Position numbers and translations under genes: made by a program
Shown here: positions 42,665-51,130 of the stretch, one piece after another
Layout of the letters: each line of letters opens with the position of its first letter
Position numbering within the stretch: the stretch's first letter is position 1
NCBI GenBank assembly: GCA_023701205.1
Contig: JAMPXJ010000013.1
Span: forward strand, 43,251-107,250
Length of the DNA stretch: 64,000 bases
DNA from: Oligoflexia bacterium
GTDB taxonomy: Bacteria > Bdellovibrionota > UBA1018
Reading direction: 5' to 3'
Notes under the pieces: generated by a model
What the model was told of the DNA's origin: nothing
Databases searched by the model: none
Seen by the model: the letters and a program-made list of their open reading frames with translations, nothing else

Positions 42665-43678
42665 ATGAGGCGTTTCGCTCGTAGCTACAGGACTTCTCTA
42701 AGCATCCTCCTGGGCCTTACGCTGGGCACGGCCGCGATCAGCTTCGCGAAGGCCCCGAATAAGCCCGCCCCCGGGAAGCGATCCAGAACCGCCCCGATCC
42801 AGAAGACACTTGTGGAGAAGGTTTCAGCGCTCATGCTCCAGGATCCCGAGCTCGTGCAGCTTCTCAACCGCATCGCCAGCCACTTCGAGAACGGCCGCAT
42901 CGAGCAGGTTTTTGGCACGATCAAGACCGTGGATCTCTCCCATTCGCTTAGTCAAGGCCAGTTCACGGTTCTGAAGCCGAGAGGCCGCGACGGCTCCCAC
43001 ACGCGGCTGATCTCGCCCTCCGATCTCGAGGTGAGACTCCGGTCCGATCTGGACCTGAGCTCGGCGTTTCAGTCAGCTGTCCATGAGCTCACCCACATGC
43101 TCGACTATCTCGAGACCGGCACCTTTTATGATCCCGACATTCTTGACTTCAAGGATGCCGACGAATACGCGGAACTCGTGCTGGATGGCGAGTTCAAGGC
43201 GTTCGCCGCCGAAGCGCGCGCGCTGATCCGGATCCGAAAACGCGTGCCCAAGTTTCCCCGCTCCACGAACACGGATGAGATCTTCTTTGACCGAGAAAGC
43301 GGCGAGCTCCTGGACCCCGAGGGACTGAAAGCGCGCATCCTCCTGCGCGGCTACGATGACAAAGCGCGAACCGAGTATGCCGCGAGCCTCAGGGCCGAAT
43401 ACACGCGCACCCTCGCCCAAATCGAATACCTTAAGACGCAGATCCCCTACTCGGGCGAACTCGACAGTTACCTCGAGAAGATGGATGCCTGGGAAAAGTC
43501 GCTGGACTCCGGGAAACGGGAACTTCCTGAAAATCAGAAGCTTCTGACGGAGCTCGAGCGCAAGCGTGCCGAGCGGGCCGCGCTCAGGAGCATTCGCGAA
43601 ATCGAGCGCGAAATCCTGTCGACGATCAGGCGCGCCGCGGAGCTGCGCCGCCGACTCGAGCAGGAACGCCTGGACTGA
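42665..43678 (+). CDS. Exported HExxH protein with coiled-coil tail
   Basis: 337 residues. A signal-peptide-like start (SLSILLGLTLGTAAISFAKA, residues 11-30). AVHELTHMLDYLETG carries HELTH at 140-144, a zinc-peptidase motif in a helix. From residue 240 the chain is Glu/Arg/Leu-rich and predicted coiled coil to the end. A periplasmic metallopeptidase is plausible; the third ligand is not clear, and the motif alone does not prove activity. No family recognised. Confidence 0.65.
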   Translation: MRRFARSYRTSLSILLGLTLGTAAISFAKAPNKPAPGKRSRTAPIQKTLVEKVSALMLQDPELVQLLNRIASHFENGRIEQVFGTIKTVDLSHSLSQGQFTVLKPRGRDGSHTRLISPSDLEVRLRSDLDLSSAFQSAVHELTHMLDYLETGTFYDPDILDFKDADEYAELVLDGEFKAFAAEARALIRIRKRVPKFPRSTNTDEIFFDRESGELLDPEGLKARILLRGYDDKARTEYAASLRAEYTRTLAQIEYLKTQIPYSGELDSYLEKMDAWEKSLDSGKRELPENQKLLTELERKRAERAALRSIREIEREILSTIRRAAELRRRLEQERLD

Positions 43679-43695
43679 GGCTCAGACCCCTATCT

Positions 43696-44304
43696 TCAAA
43701 ACCCGATATTGATGAACGGGGAAACCGAGAAAAGCCCGGTCTGATTGAAGTTCAAAAGCCCGATCTGGATCCCGTGCAGCGACTGCGCCACATTGATCAA
43801 CCCGAGTTGGAAGCCATACACGTGCTGCGCGCGATTGTAGACGCCGACCTGCAAGCCGTAGATGTTCGTGTAAGGGCTGAAGTTGCCGAGCGAGACCTGG
43901 AGGCCCACGAGGGTCGACTCCGCCTGATTCGAATTGAAAAACGCCGCGGCCTGGAGGCCCACGATTCGTGCCTTGTTCACGTTGATATTGCCGACACCGG
44001 CGGCCTGAAGCCCCAGGATGACCGCACTCCCCTGGTTCCAGTTGAAACCTCCCGCGACGGCCAGGCCCCCGAAGCTCGTCTGGGTCTTGTTGCCGATCAC
44101 GCCCAGATCGAAACCGTAGACCTGCCGATGCTCGCCCCAGAGAGCGCTCACCCGCGCGCCGGTGATGGTAAAGGTCTCGGGAGGAAGCTGCGCCGGCGGC
44201 ACGATCGAAAGCCCAAGCGGGCTGAGCGCGGCATGCGCCGGAGAAGCCGATACTGCGAAAAGGATGAGAGCCAACGGGAATAGCGATGCGTTTCTGAAAA
44301 CCAT
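43696..44304 (-). CDS. Exported repeat protein, LA_2272-like surface repeat family
   Basis: 202 residues. Signal peptide ends PAHA. The mature part is a run of about 15-20-residue repeats of GLQ.G..N.. type (GLQAAGVGNINVNKARIVGL, GLQVSLGNFSPYTNIYGLQV, GIQIGLLNFNQTG). Such repeats are found in LA_2272/LA_2273-like surface proteins and resemble short beta-solenoid turns. Probably outer-membrane or surface located; function unknown. Confidence 0.75.
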   Translation of the reverse strand: MVFRNASLFPLALILFAVSASPAHAALSPLGLSIVPPAQLPPETFTITGARVSALWGEHRQVYGFDLGVIGNKTQTSFGGLAVAGGFNWNQGSAVILGLQAAGVGNINVNKARIVGLQAAAFFNSNQAESTLVGLQVSLGNFSPYTNIYGLQVGVYNRAQHVYGFQLGLINVAQSLHGIQIGLLNFNQTGLFSVSPFINIGF

Positions 44305-44393
44305 CCCAGAAGTATAAGCGGTCCCCGCTCATTTGCAAAACGTTTGGGATTTGACGGAACAGTGGCCGCTCGCCCCATCTCCGCGTCAATGCT

Positions 44394-44819
44394 TCACTGG
44401 CACTTGAATCTCATCTCAGCCGTATAATCCTCGCCACCGGTCATGATGGAGCCCACGGTCCCGGCGGTTCCGAGAACGGTCCCGCCCGTCCGCGTCGCCC
44501 CGCTGCCAGCGACGCCACCGACGCCGCCAAGCACCATGGCTGCGGATGAGGCCTTACGGACCGTATCCCGGGTTTTTTCATCCATTGTGCCGGTGTACTG
44601 CGTCTTTTCGTCCATGAAAGCCGGAGCGAGCTTGCGCTGCTCACAGAAATGCTCCGCCTGGGAAATCGCGCTGCGCTCCGCACCTTCTTTGTCCTGGCCG
44701 CGGACGATCACGCGATGGATGCCGTCGGCCCCGGCACGCACGTCGCGATGATGCGCGCAGGATGCGAAAAGAAACACGAAGGAAAAGGCAGCGGTCACGG
44801 GGATGATGAAGTTATTCAT
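44394..44819 (-). CDS. Lipoprotein of unknown function
   Basis: 141 residues from the ATG at 44819; a TTG 9 bases upstream is an alternative. FSFVFLFASC is a lipobox with Cys near residue 21. The mature part has a mixed charged region, then a Gly/Thr/Ser-rich segment (GGVGGVAGSGATRTGGTVLG) that may insert in or line a membrane, and one Cys at the end. No family recognised. Confidence 0.65.
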   Translation of the reverse strand: MNNFIIPVTAAFSFVFLFASCAHHRDVRAGADGIHRVIVRGQDKEGAERSAISQAEHFCEQRKLAPAFMDEKTQYTGTMDEKTRDTVRKASSAAMVLGGVGGVAGSGATRTGGTVLGTAGTVGSIMTGGEDYTAEMRFKCQ

Positions 44820-44908
44820 GACTTCCAATTTAAATCAGAAATATTCTTCGCTCAACGGGGATCGCCTTTTCTATTGCCGAAAAGGCGCTTTCCTCCGACA
44901 CTGAGTCA

Positions 44909-45649
44909 ATGAAAACGCAGAATCTTCAGAGAGCCCGTTTCCTTACCGTCCTAATGCTCCTGGCCTTGGCCCTCACCGGCTGTGGCAGCAAGTACAAGGA
45001 TGCGGCCAACCTTATCGGCGGCATGGCCGGCGAGTCCGGCGGAACCGCGCAAGGCCTGAGCTTCGCGCAGCTCTCAAACCCCCTTTCCGGGAATGAGTCC
45101 TCGAGCGGGGGCCAAACCCAGGGATTCTCGGCCAAGCTCCGCGAGTCCGCGCGCGGCTTGATCTGGCTCGCGCGCTTCAAGGCGGAAGCCCAGCTCCTCA
45201 CCGCCCCGATCTCCTGCACCGAAGCGACGATCCCCCTCGAAGACGGCTACAGCTGCATGCAGAGCTGCCCGGCGGACAACCAGATCAAGATGAGCTGTTC
45301 GATTCCCGAAGGCAAGAGCACGACCTGTGACGGGACACAGTACACGTTTTCCGCGGGCGCCTTCGCCTTCACCATGGATTTCACGAATCTCAACCCCTAC
45401 GGGGGCGCCTCGCTCGGGAGCTTCTCGCTTTCGTTTGAGTTCGGCGCGAACGTGGATGGCGGCAGCTTCGGAGGCGAACGCCTCGACTGCCGCATCGGCA
45501 TGACCTTCGATTATGCCAAGCTCATGACGGGCCAAAGCGCCGCCTCGCTCAGCTGCGGCAGCGATTACAGCTGCAGCTATGACGGCGAGCCGATCGATTG
45601 CGAGGATATCCAGGAGGAGTATTCCGAAAGCCCGAATACCTGCAACTGA
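44909..45649 (+). CDS. Cys-rich lipoprotein
   Basis: 246 residues. LALALTGC is a clear lipobox (Cys near residue 25). The mature protein has a Gly/Ser-rich linker and then about ten cysteines (SCTEATIPLEDGYSCMQSCP, KMSCSI, TTCDGT, LDCRIG, LSCGSDYSCS, IDCEDI), probably disulfide-linked in the periplasm or on the surface. Middle strands (GSFSLSFEFGANVDGG) look beta-rich. Function unknown. Confidence 0.7.
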   Translation: MKTQNLQRARFLTVLMLLALALTGCGSKYKDAANLIGGMAGESGGTAQGLSFAQLSNPLSGNESSSGGQTQGFSAKLRESARGLIWLARFKAEAQLLTAPISCTEATIPLEDGYSCMQSCPADNQIKMSCSIPEGKSTTCDGTQYTFSAGAFAFTMDFTNLNPYGGASLGSFSLSFEFGANVDGGSFGGERLDCRIGMTFDYAKLMTGQSAASLSCGSDYSCSYDGEPIDCEDIQEEYSESPNTCN

Positions 45650-45665
45650 GCGACGCCTCGCGCGC

Positions 45666-47708
45666 CTAAGCGAGCAGGCCGTCGCGCCGCAGGAGCGCGT
45701 CCGGATCCGGCTCACGCCCGCGGAAGCGCTTGTAAAGCTCCATGGGATGCTCCGTTCCTCCCCTCGAGAGGATATTCTCCTTGAAGCGTTCGGCGACCTC
45801 GTGACTAAAAAGCCCTTTTTCGCGGAAGAACTCGAATGCATCCGCCTCGAGCACCTCGGCCCACTTGTAGCTGTAATATCCGGCCGAATAGCCCCCCGCG
45901 AAGATGTGCGAAAAGCCGCAGGAAATCACTGAACCCGGGACGTGCGGGAAGAGCATGCAGGACTCGATGGCCTGTCGCTCGAACTCCTCGATATCACCGA
46001 TATCCGAAGGGTCGGACGCGTGCCAGGCCATGTCGAGCTTCCCGAAGCTCAGCTGACGAAGCGAGAACCAGCCGGCCTGAAAGCGCGAGGCAGCCTGGAT
46101 CCTTCTTACGAGGTCGTGCGGGATCTTTTCCCCGCTCTCATAGTGGCGAGCGAAAAGATCGAGTCCTTCCTGCTCTTTCACCCAATTCTCCATGATCTGC
46201 GAGGGAAGCTCGACGAAGTCCCAATAGACATTCGTGCCCGCGAGCGATCGGTAGCGGCATCTCGAGAGCAACGCATGAAGCGAATGCCCGAATTCATGAA
46301 AGACGGTTCTCACCTCGTCGAGCGTGAGCAGCGAAGGCCTGCTCGGCGTGGGCTTCGTGAGATTGCACACGATGCTCACGAGCGGTCGTCCGACCGCTCC
46401 TTCGAAGTAACCCTGCTCGCGAAACGTCGTCATCCATGCGCCCGAACGCTTCGACTCGCGCGGAAAAAAATCCGCGTAAAAGAGCCCGACATAGCTCCCC
46501 TTGTCATCGGTCACCTCATGGATCTCGACGTCGGGATGATAGGCCGGAAGATCGGTTCTTTTGCGGAAGCTGAGCCCGTAGAGCTTTCTTGCATGCTCGA
46601 ACGCGCCGTTCACGACGTTTTCGAGCTTGAAGTACGGGCGGAGCGTCTCCTCATCGAGCCCGAAACGCGCCTTCTTGAGTTTATCCGAATAGAACGAGAC
46701 GTCCCAGGGATGCAGCTCCGGGAGCCCCGCGAACGCGCGAAGCTCCTCGACTTCCGCTTCGGCGGCCTTTCGCGAAGGCGCATGCAGGCGATCCAGAAAC
46801 TTCGTCACCTGAACGGGAGCCGAAGCCATGCGCTCCTCGAGCGTGAAATGAGCATGGGTAGCATAGCCCAGGAGCCGTGCCCGCTCGTGCCGCAAGCTCG
46901 CGAGCTCCTTGGCGATGCCTCTGTTGTCGGTATCTCCGGAGGTCGCCCGCGTCATGTAGGCTTTCCAGAGACGCTCACGCAGCTCCCGACGCTCGCTGTA
47001 TTTCATGAAGGCCACGAAGCTGGGCTGCTGAAGCGTGAAAACCCACTGACCTTCCTTGCCGCGATCCTTTGCCTCACTGGCGGCGCCCTCGAGCACCGAG
47101 TCCGGCAGGCCGGCCAGCTCCGCTCGCTCTCTGAGGACGAGCTCGAACTGATTCGTCGCCTTCAGGACGTTGTCCCCGAACTGCTGACCCAAGAGCGCCA
47201 GCTTCTGGTCGATCTCGCGCAGCCGCTCTTTTCCTTTCTCCGCGAGTTTCGCGCCGTTGCGCGCGAAAAAGCGGTGGGTCTTTTCGAGCAGCATGGCCTG
47301 CTCGGCATCAAGCCCCAGCGTGGCGCGCTGGTCATAAACGGCGCGAACCCGTTGAAAAAGACCCGGATCAAGCGAGATATCGTTCGAAAAGGCCGCGAGC
47401 CGCGGCATGATTTCCTTGGCAAGGGCCTGCAGCTTATCGCTCGAGTGAGCGTGCAGCAGGTTGGAAAAGGTGTTGGCGACCGTATCGAGCCTCTCCGCGC
47501 AGAACTCGATTCCCTCAATTGAATTCTCGAAACTCGGCGCGCGCGCGTCCTCCCGGATCGCGCGCAGCCGGGACCGCGCTTCGGCGAGAACGGCCTCGAC
47601 GGCCGGCAGGAAATGCTCTTCGCGGATCTCATGGAACGGAACCGCGCCATGGGCCAGGCCACTTCCGGATGAGGACTTGAGCAGCGGATTTTCTTGGGAT
47701 TCAGTCAT
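45666..47708 (-). CDS. prlC: M3-family oligopeptidase (oligopeptidase A-like)
   Basis: 680 residues, the usual size. The zinc motif VRTVFHEFGHSLHALLS carries HEFGH near residue 473, followed by the third-ligand helix region VELPSQIMENW. The N-terminal helical half (EDARAPSFENSIEGIEFCAE) covers the substrate channel typical of oligopeptidase A and neurolysin. It degrades short peptides, including cleaved signal peptides, in the cytoplasm. No signal peptide. Single gene facing a divergent exported protein. Confidence 0.93.
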   Translation of the reverse strand: MTESQENPLLKSSSGSGLAHGAVPFHEIREEHFLPAVEAVLAEARSRLRAIREDARAPSFENSIEGIEFCAERLDTVANTFSNLLHAHSSDKLQALAKEIMPRLAAFSNDISLDPGLFQRVRAVYDQRATLGLDAEQAMLLEKTHRFFARNGAKLAEKGKERLREIDQKLALLGQQFGDNVLKATNQFELVLRERAELAGLPDSVLEGAASEAKDRGKEGQWVFTLQQPSFVAFMKYSERRELRERLWKAYMTRATSGDTDNRGIAKELASLRHERARLLGYATHAHFTLEERMASAPVQVTKFLDRLHAPSRKAAEAEVEELRAFAGLPELHPWDVSFYSDKLKKARFGLDEETLRPYFKLENVVNGAFEHARKLYGLSFRKRTDLPAYHPDVEIHEVTDDKGSYVGLFYADFFPRESKRSGAWMTTFREQGYFEGAVGRPLVSIVCNLTKPTPSRPSLLTLDEVRTVFHEFGHSLHALLSRCRYRSLAGTNVYWDFVELPSQIMENWVKEQEGLDLFARHYESGEKIPHDLVRRIQAASRFQAGWFSLRQLSFGKLDMAWHASDPSDIGDIEEFERQAIESCMLFPHVPGSVISCGFSHIFAGGYSAGYYSYKWAEVLEADAFEFFREKGLFSHEVAERFKENILSRGGTEHPMELYKRFRGREPDPDALLRRDGLLA

Positions 47709-47798
47709 TTCCCCACCTTACCGCAAACAGTTTGGGACGCAATCGCCCCCGAGGTCAATCCATTGACGCAACGGCATCGCCTGAGTTAAGCCGTTGCG

Positions 47799-48383
47799 AT
47801 GAAACTGCTCTTGGCGACTCTCCTGCTGCATCCGCTTTCCTCTTTCGCTGCCGATCCGGCGCTCGAGGGAACTTGGCTGCAGAGCTGCGGCAACGGCGTG
47901 CAAAAGACTGAAATCATTGCGGAACAATACGCCAAACTCACTGAAAAATACTTCACTGAAAAGGAATGCCTCCGGCCAGGCTTCAGCCTGCAAAGCATCG
48001 GACCCATATTCACCGGCGGACCCTCGACCGAAGTCGAAGGCGCTTCGCTGATCGACTTCACCTTCGAGCGGGTGCTTCTTACGCTTCACTCCGAAGAGCT
48101 GGCCCGCTCCGCGCGCGAGCGGTCGCTCTGCGGCTTGACCCAGTGGCAGGCCGAGGCTCCGGTCGAAATCACCGGGCTGTCCTGCGATCTTTTCGGCATC
48201 GGGGCCGCCGTCCGCATTCCCAGAGCCGGGCAGCAGGTTTATGGGATCTATCAGGTCGAGGTCGCCTCGCTGCCGGCCGTCGATCGGCTCCACTTCGGAA
48301 AGCTCACGCGCGAGCGGAACGGCCGATCGGAATCGACCCGCCCCTCGTCGCTTGACCCCCGCTTCTACCTCAGGTCACAATAG
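47799..48383 (+). CDS. Exported protein of unknown function
   Basis: 194 residues. MKLLLATLLLHPLSSFAADP is a signal peptide. The mature part is a beta-rich, lipocalin-size domain with WLQSCGNGVQKTEII and four to five cysteines. The pattern of an opening GTWLQSC strand resembles small periplasmic beta-barrel proteins. It is divergent from the M3 peptidase and followed closely by a histidine kinase gene. Function unknown. Confidence 0.6.
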   Translation: MKLLLATLLLHPLSSFAADPALEGTWLQSCGNGVQKTEIIAEQYAKLTEKYFTEKECLRPGFSLQSIGPIFTGGPSTEVEGASLIDFTFERVLLTLHSEELARSARERSLCGLTQWQAEAPVEITGLSCDLFGIGAAVRIPRAGQQVYGIYQVEVASLPAVDRLHFGKLTRERNGRSESTRPSSLDPRFYLRSQ

Positions 48384-48390
48384 GCTCTAG

Positions 48391-49524
48391 ATGAGCCAGG
48401 ATCTCTTTCGTGCCGCGGCCGAAGCCGGCCCGGATGCGCTTTTCATCTTCAGCAATGTCCGCGACCCCGACGGCACTCTCGTGAATCTGTGCTTCGCCGA
48501 GCTGAATTCACAGGCGGAGAGCCTCGTTTCGATGGAACGCGCCTCTCTCATAGGCCGGAAGCTGACTGACGTTTTCCTTCAGAAGCAGAACCAAGGATTG
48601 CTCAGGCGACTGCTCGATGTGTCCGAGAAGAGAAGTCCGTTGGAGCTGGAAGTGCCCAATTCCAATCGGCAGGTCAAGGCACGCTGGCTGCGCCTGCATG
48701 CCGCTGCACTGACCGAAGGAGTCGCCGTCTGGGCCCGGGATATCAGCGCGGCGAAAAAGGCCGACGAAATCCTGGCAGACCACCAGACGGAGGTCCTCAA
48801 TGCCTTCCGTATGTCCGCACTCTCCGAAATGGCGAGCGGCGTGGCGCACGAAATAAACAATCCGCTCGCGATCGTTCAAGCCTTGACCGAACACCTTCAA
48901 TCACTTTCGACCGAAGGGCCAATTGATGTGGCCACGTTACTCTCGCTTTCGAAGAAGATCCAAACCAATGTCGAGCGAGTCGCCAAGGTCACCCGGGGCC
49001 TGCTGGCGTTTTCACGGGATGCCGAGAATGATCCGTTCCACGAGGTACCTTTCCAGCGGATTCTGGATACCGTGCTGGAGCTTTGCGGTAATCGCTTCCG
49101 CAACAACGAGGTGGATTTTCAGATCAAGCCCTTCGACCAGGAGCTCATGATTCAGTGTCGGAGCCTTGCTCTTTCACAGGCCATCTTGAATCTGCTCCTC
49201 AATGCCTTCGATGCAACGCAAAAACAGCTGCAAAGAGAGGCCCAGAGGTGGATCCGGCTCGAGGTGAAGGATTTGGGCAACCACGTCTCCATTGAAATCG
49301 CGGACAGCGGTCCCGGTGTTCCCGAAAAAATCCGGCGAAAGATCATGGAACCCTTTTTCACGACCAAAGAGATCGGAAAGGGTACGGGGCTCGGGCTAAG
49401 CGCGGCCAAAGGCATCATCGAGGGCCATGGCGGCACCCTGATATTCGAAGAAACCTCCCCGTTCACCCTCTTCAAAGCGATCCTTCCCAAGCGGCAGGAT
49501 TCGGCGGGCACAATCGAAGTTTAA
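48391..49524 (+). CDS. PAS-domain sensor histidine kinase
   Basis: 377 residues. PAS domain (residues about 6-125; LFIFSNVRDPDGTLVNLCFA), HisKA with H-box SGVAHEINNPLAIVQ (His near 153), then HATPase with N-box AILNLLLNAFDA, G1 DSGPGVPEKI, F-box MEPFFTTK and G2 GTGLGLSAAK. No membrane span, so it is a cytoplasmic sensor. It starts 7 bases after the exported protein and lies upstream of the MotA/MotB-like pair. No response regulator is adjacent. Confidence 0.92.
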   Translation: MSQDLFRAAAEAGPDALFIFSNVRDPDGTLVNLCFAELNSQAESLVSMERASLIGRKLTDVFLQKQNQGLLRRLLDVSEKRSPLELEVPNSNRQVKARWLRLHAAALTEGVAVWARDISAAKKADEILADHQTEVLNAFRMSALSEMASGVAHEINNPLAIVQALTEHLQSLSTEGPIDVATLLSLSKKIQTNVERVAKVTRGLLAFSRDAENDPFHEVPFQRILDTVLELCGNRFRNNEVDFQIKPFDQELMIQCRSLALSQAILNLLLNAFDATQKQLQREAQRWIRLEVKDLGNHVSIEIADSGPGVPEKIRRKIMEPFFTTKEIGKGTGLGLSAAKGIIEGHGGTLIFEETSPFTLFKAILPKRQDSAGTIEV

Positions 49525-49562
49525 GCCCTTTAGGCGGACACGGTTCCCGCCGATAAGAGGGT

Positions 49563-50426
49563 GTGCCAAATCTCATCGATTATCTCTTAGCCCCCTGGAA
49601 GATTCTTGAACTGCTGGCCGGCGGCAGCCCCGCCCAGTCAGGTAAGCTGGCGGCCGGCGGGGCCGCGGCCAGCTCCTCAGGCTTGTGCTCGATACAGGAT
49701 GTCGGAGGCCAGGTTCTGAGCATCTGCCGGGTTGCAGGTTACGAGATGCCGAGTTTCATCTTCTGGGCCTCTTGCATCATTTTCCTCATCTTCGCCGTCG
49801 CGAGCCTTCTGCTCTTCCGCCAATGCTCCAAGCTCGCGGCCTCCCTGGGACGAGTCACTCAACAGCTTGAACGGGCAAAAAACAGAGATCTCGCCGGCCT
49901 GCGCGCGGTTCTCGAGAAGGAAAAAAACCTCGCCCCTCTCTGGAGCCAGTTCGAGGACACGTTACTGGTTTTCGACCGCTCCGAAGACGTCTATGCGACC
50001 CAGCCGCCCGAGGCGATATTCTCACGGGGCTCGGTCATCGAAGCCCACGTGCACTCCTCGTTCTTCAACTCTGTTCCGGGAATTCTCACGGGGGTGGGAC
50101 TTCTGATGACCTTCGTGGCGATCCTCGACGGCCTTTCGCACGTCACGGTCTCCACCAACATGGACGTGCAGGGAATCGGAGGCCTGATCAACGGCCTTTC
50201 CGGAAAATTCGTATCCTCGATCGTCGCCGTGACCTGCGCGGTGTGCTTCGTATTCGTGGAGCGGCTCGCCTACTCCGGCCCCGAGCAGGGTTACCGAAAG
50301 CTACTGATCCAGCTCTCGGCACGCTTCCGGCGCCGCACGGCGGAGCACCTGCTTCATCACATCCACACCGAGCTTCAGGTGCTCAACCGCCGGCAGAAGA
50401 CTGTCGACGCGCACCAGGAGGCCTGA
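49563..50426 (+). CDS. MotA/TolQ/ExbB-family motor subunit (ZorA-like)
   Basis: 287 residues, GTG start with AGAGG. Three membrane segments: about 64-86, 171-190 (VPGILTGVGLLMTFVAILDG) and 215-235 (FVSSIVAVTCAVCFVFVERL). The VPGILTGVG..TFVAI..GL core is the MotA/ExbB signature seen also in ZorA of Zorya defence. Unlike typical ZorA, which has a long cytoplasmic tail, this one ends about 50 residues after the last span. The partner gene follows after 4 bases. Proton-driven motor role is inferred. Confidence 0.75.
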   Translation: MPNLIDYLLAPWKILELLAGGSPAQSGKLAAGGAAASSSGLCSIQDVGGQVLSICRVAGYEMPSFIFWASCIIFLIFAVASLLLFRQCSKLAASLGRVTQQLERAKNRDLAGLRAVLEKEKNLAPLWSQFEDTLLVFDRSEDVYATQPPEAIFSRGSVIEAHVHSSFFNSVPGILTGVGLLMTFVAILDGLSHVTVSTNMDVQGIGGLINGLSGKFVSSIVAVTCAVCFVFVERLAYSGPEQGYRKLLIQLSARFRRRTAEHLLHHIHTELQVLNRRQKTVDAHQEA

Positions 50427-50430
50427 GGAA

Positions 50431-51126
50431 ATGGCGGGAGGCGGCCCAGGCGGCACACAGGCATTCGCGAGCACCCTCACGGACCTCATGACCTCGCTCG
50501 CGATCATCTTCGTTCTCCTGCTCGTCGTCTTTCTCAAGCAGGCTCACGATCAGGCGAAGAAAGCCAAGGAAGAGATCCATGCGCAGCTTGGCACGCTTCT
50601 CGAGGAGAAGAGCCTTTCGCTGAGACAGGACCCGGACGACCCACTGAAGCTCATCGTGATGGTGGGCGAATCGCAGCTCCGATTCCCGCTCGGAAGCGCG
50701 GCCCTTTCGACTGAGGGCGCTGCTTTCGTGAACGGCTTCTTCCGGAACTTCGCGAATCGCGTCTGCAGCCCGGAGTTACGACCCAAAATCGACTCTGTCG
50801 TCATCGAAGGTCACACCGACACCTCGGGCGAGAAAACCCCGGGCGGTGTCCGCAAAAACATACTCCTGAGCCAGAAACGGTCCTACTCGGTTCTGGAACA
50901 GGCGCTTTCCAGCGTCCAAGGGGATGCGGCCGTGTACGAATGCCTGCTCAAGCTCACCTCGGCCAACGGCCGCGGTTCGCGCATGCCGATCCAGGTCGAC
51001 GGCCAATATCAGGCAGACCTCAGCCGGCGCGTGGAAATCAAAATCCAGGTCCGATCTGCAGAACAGCAATTCAAGGCGATGGCAGATTCCCTGAAACCCG
51101 CTTCCGCGAACGCCTCGGAGCGCTGA
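50431..51126 (+). CDS. MotB/OmpA-domain stator partner (ZorB-like)
   Basis: 231 residues with a strong AGGAGG-like site. One N-terminal helix (about 20-35) is preceded by STLTDLM with Asp18, the counterpart of the proton-binding Asp of MotB. A linker leads to an OmpA-like domain: VVIEGHTDTSGE (about 123-134) and ILLSQKRSYSVLEQAL, the peptidoglycan-binding signature. Together with the previous gene it forms a two-subunit motor. ZorC/ZorD/ZorE-like genes are not in the window. Confidence 0.8.
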   Translation: MAGGGPGGTQAFASTLTDLMTSLAIIFVLLLVVFLKQAHDQAKKAKEEIHAQLGTLLEEKSLSLRQDPDDPLKLIVMVGESQLRFPLGSAALSTEGAAFVNGFFRNFANRVCSPELRPKIDSVVIEGHTDTSGEKTPGGVRKNILLSQKRSYSVLEQALSSVQGDAAVYECLLKLTSANGRGSRMPIQVDGQYQADLSRRVEIKIQVRSAEQQFKAMADSLKPASANASER

Positions 51127-51130
51127 AGCC

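Noticed and set aside
45942..47522. 526-codon plus-strand frame opposite the M3 peptidase
   Set aside because: Antisense to a peptidase with HEFGH; no domain or start signal.
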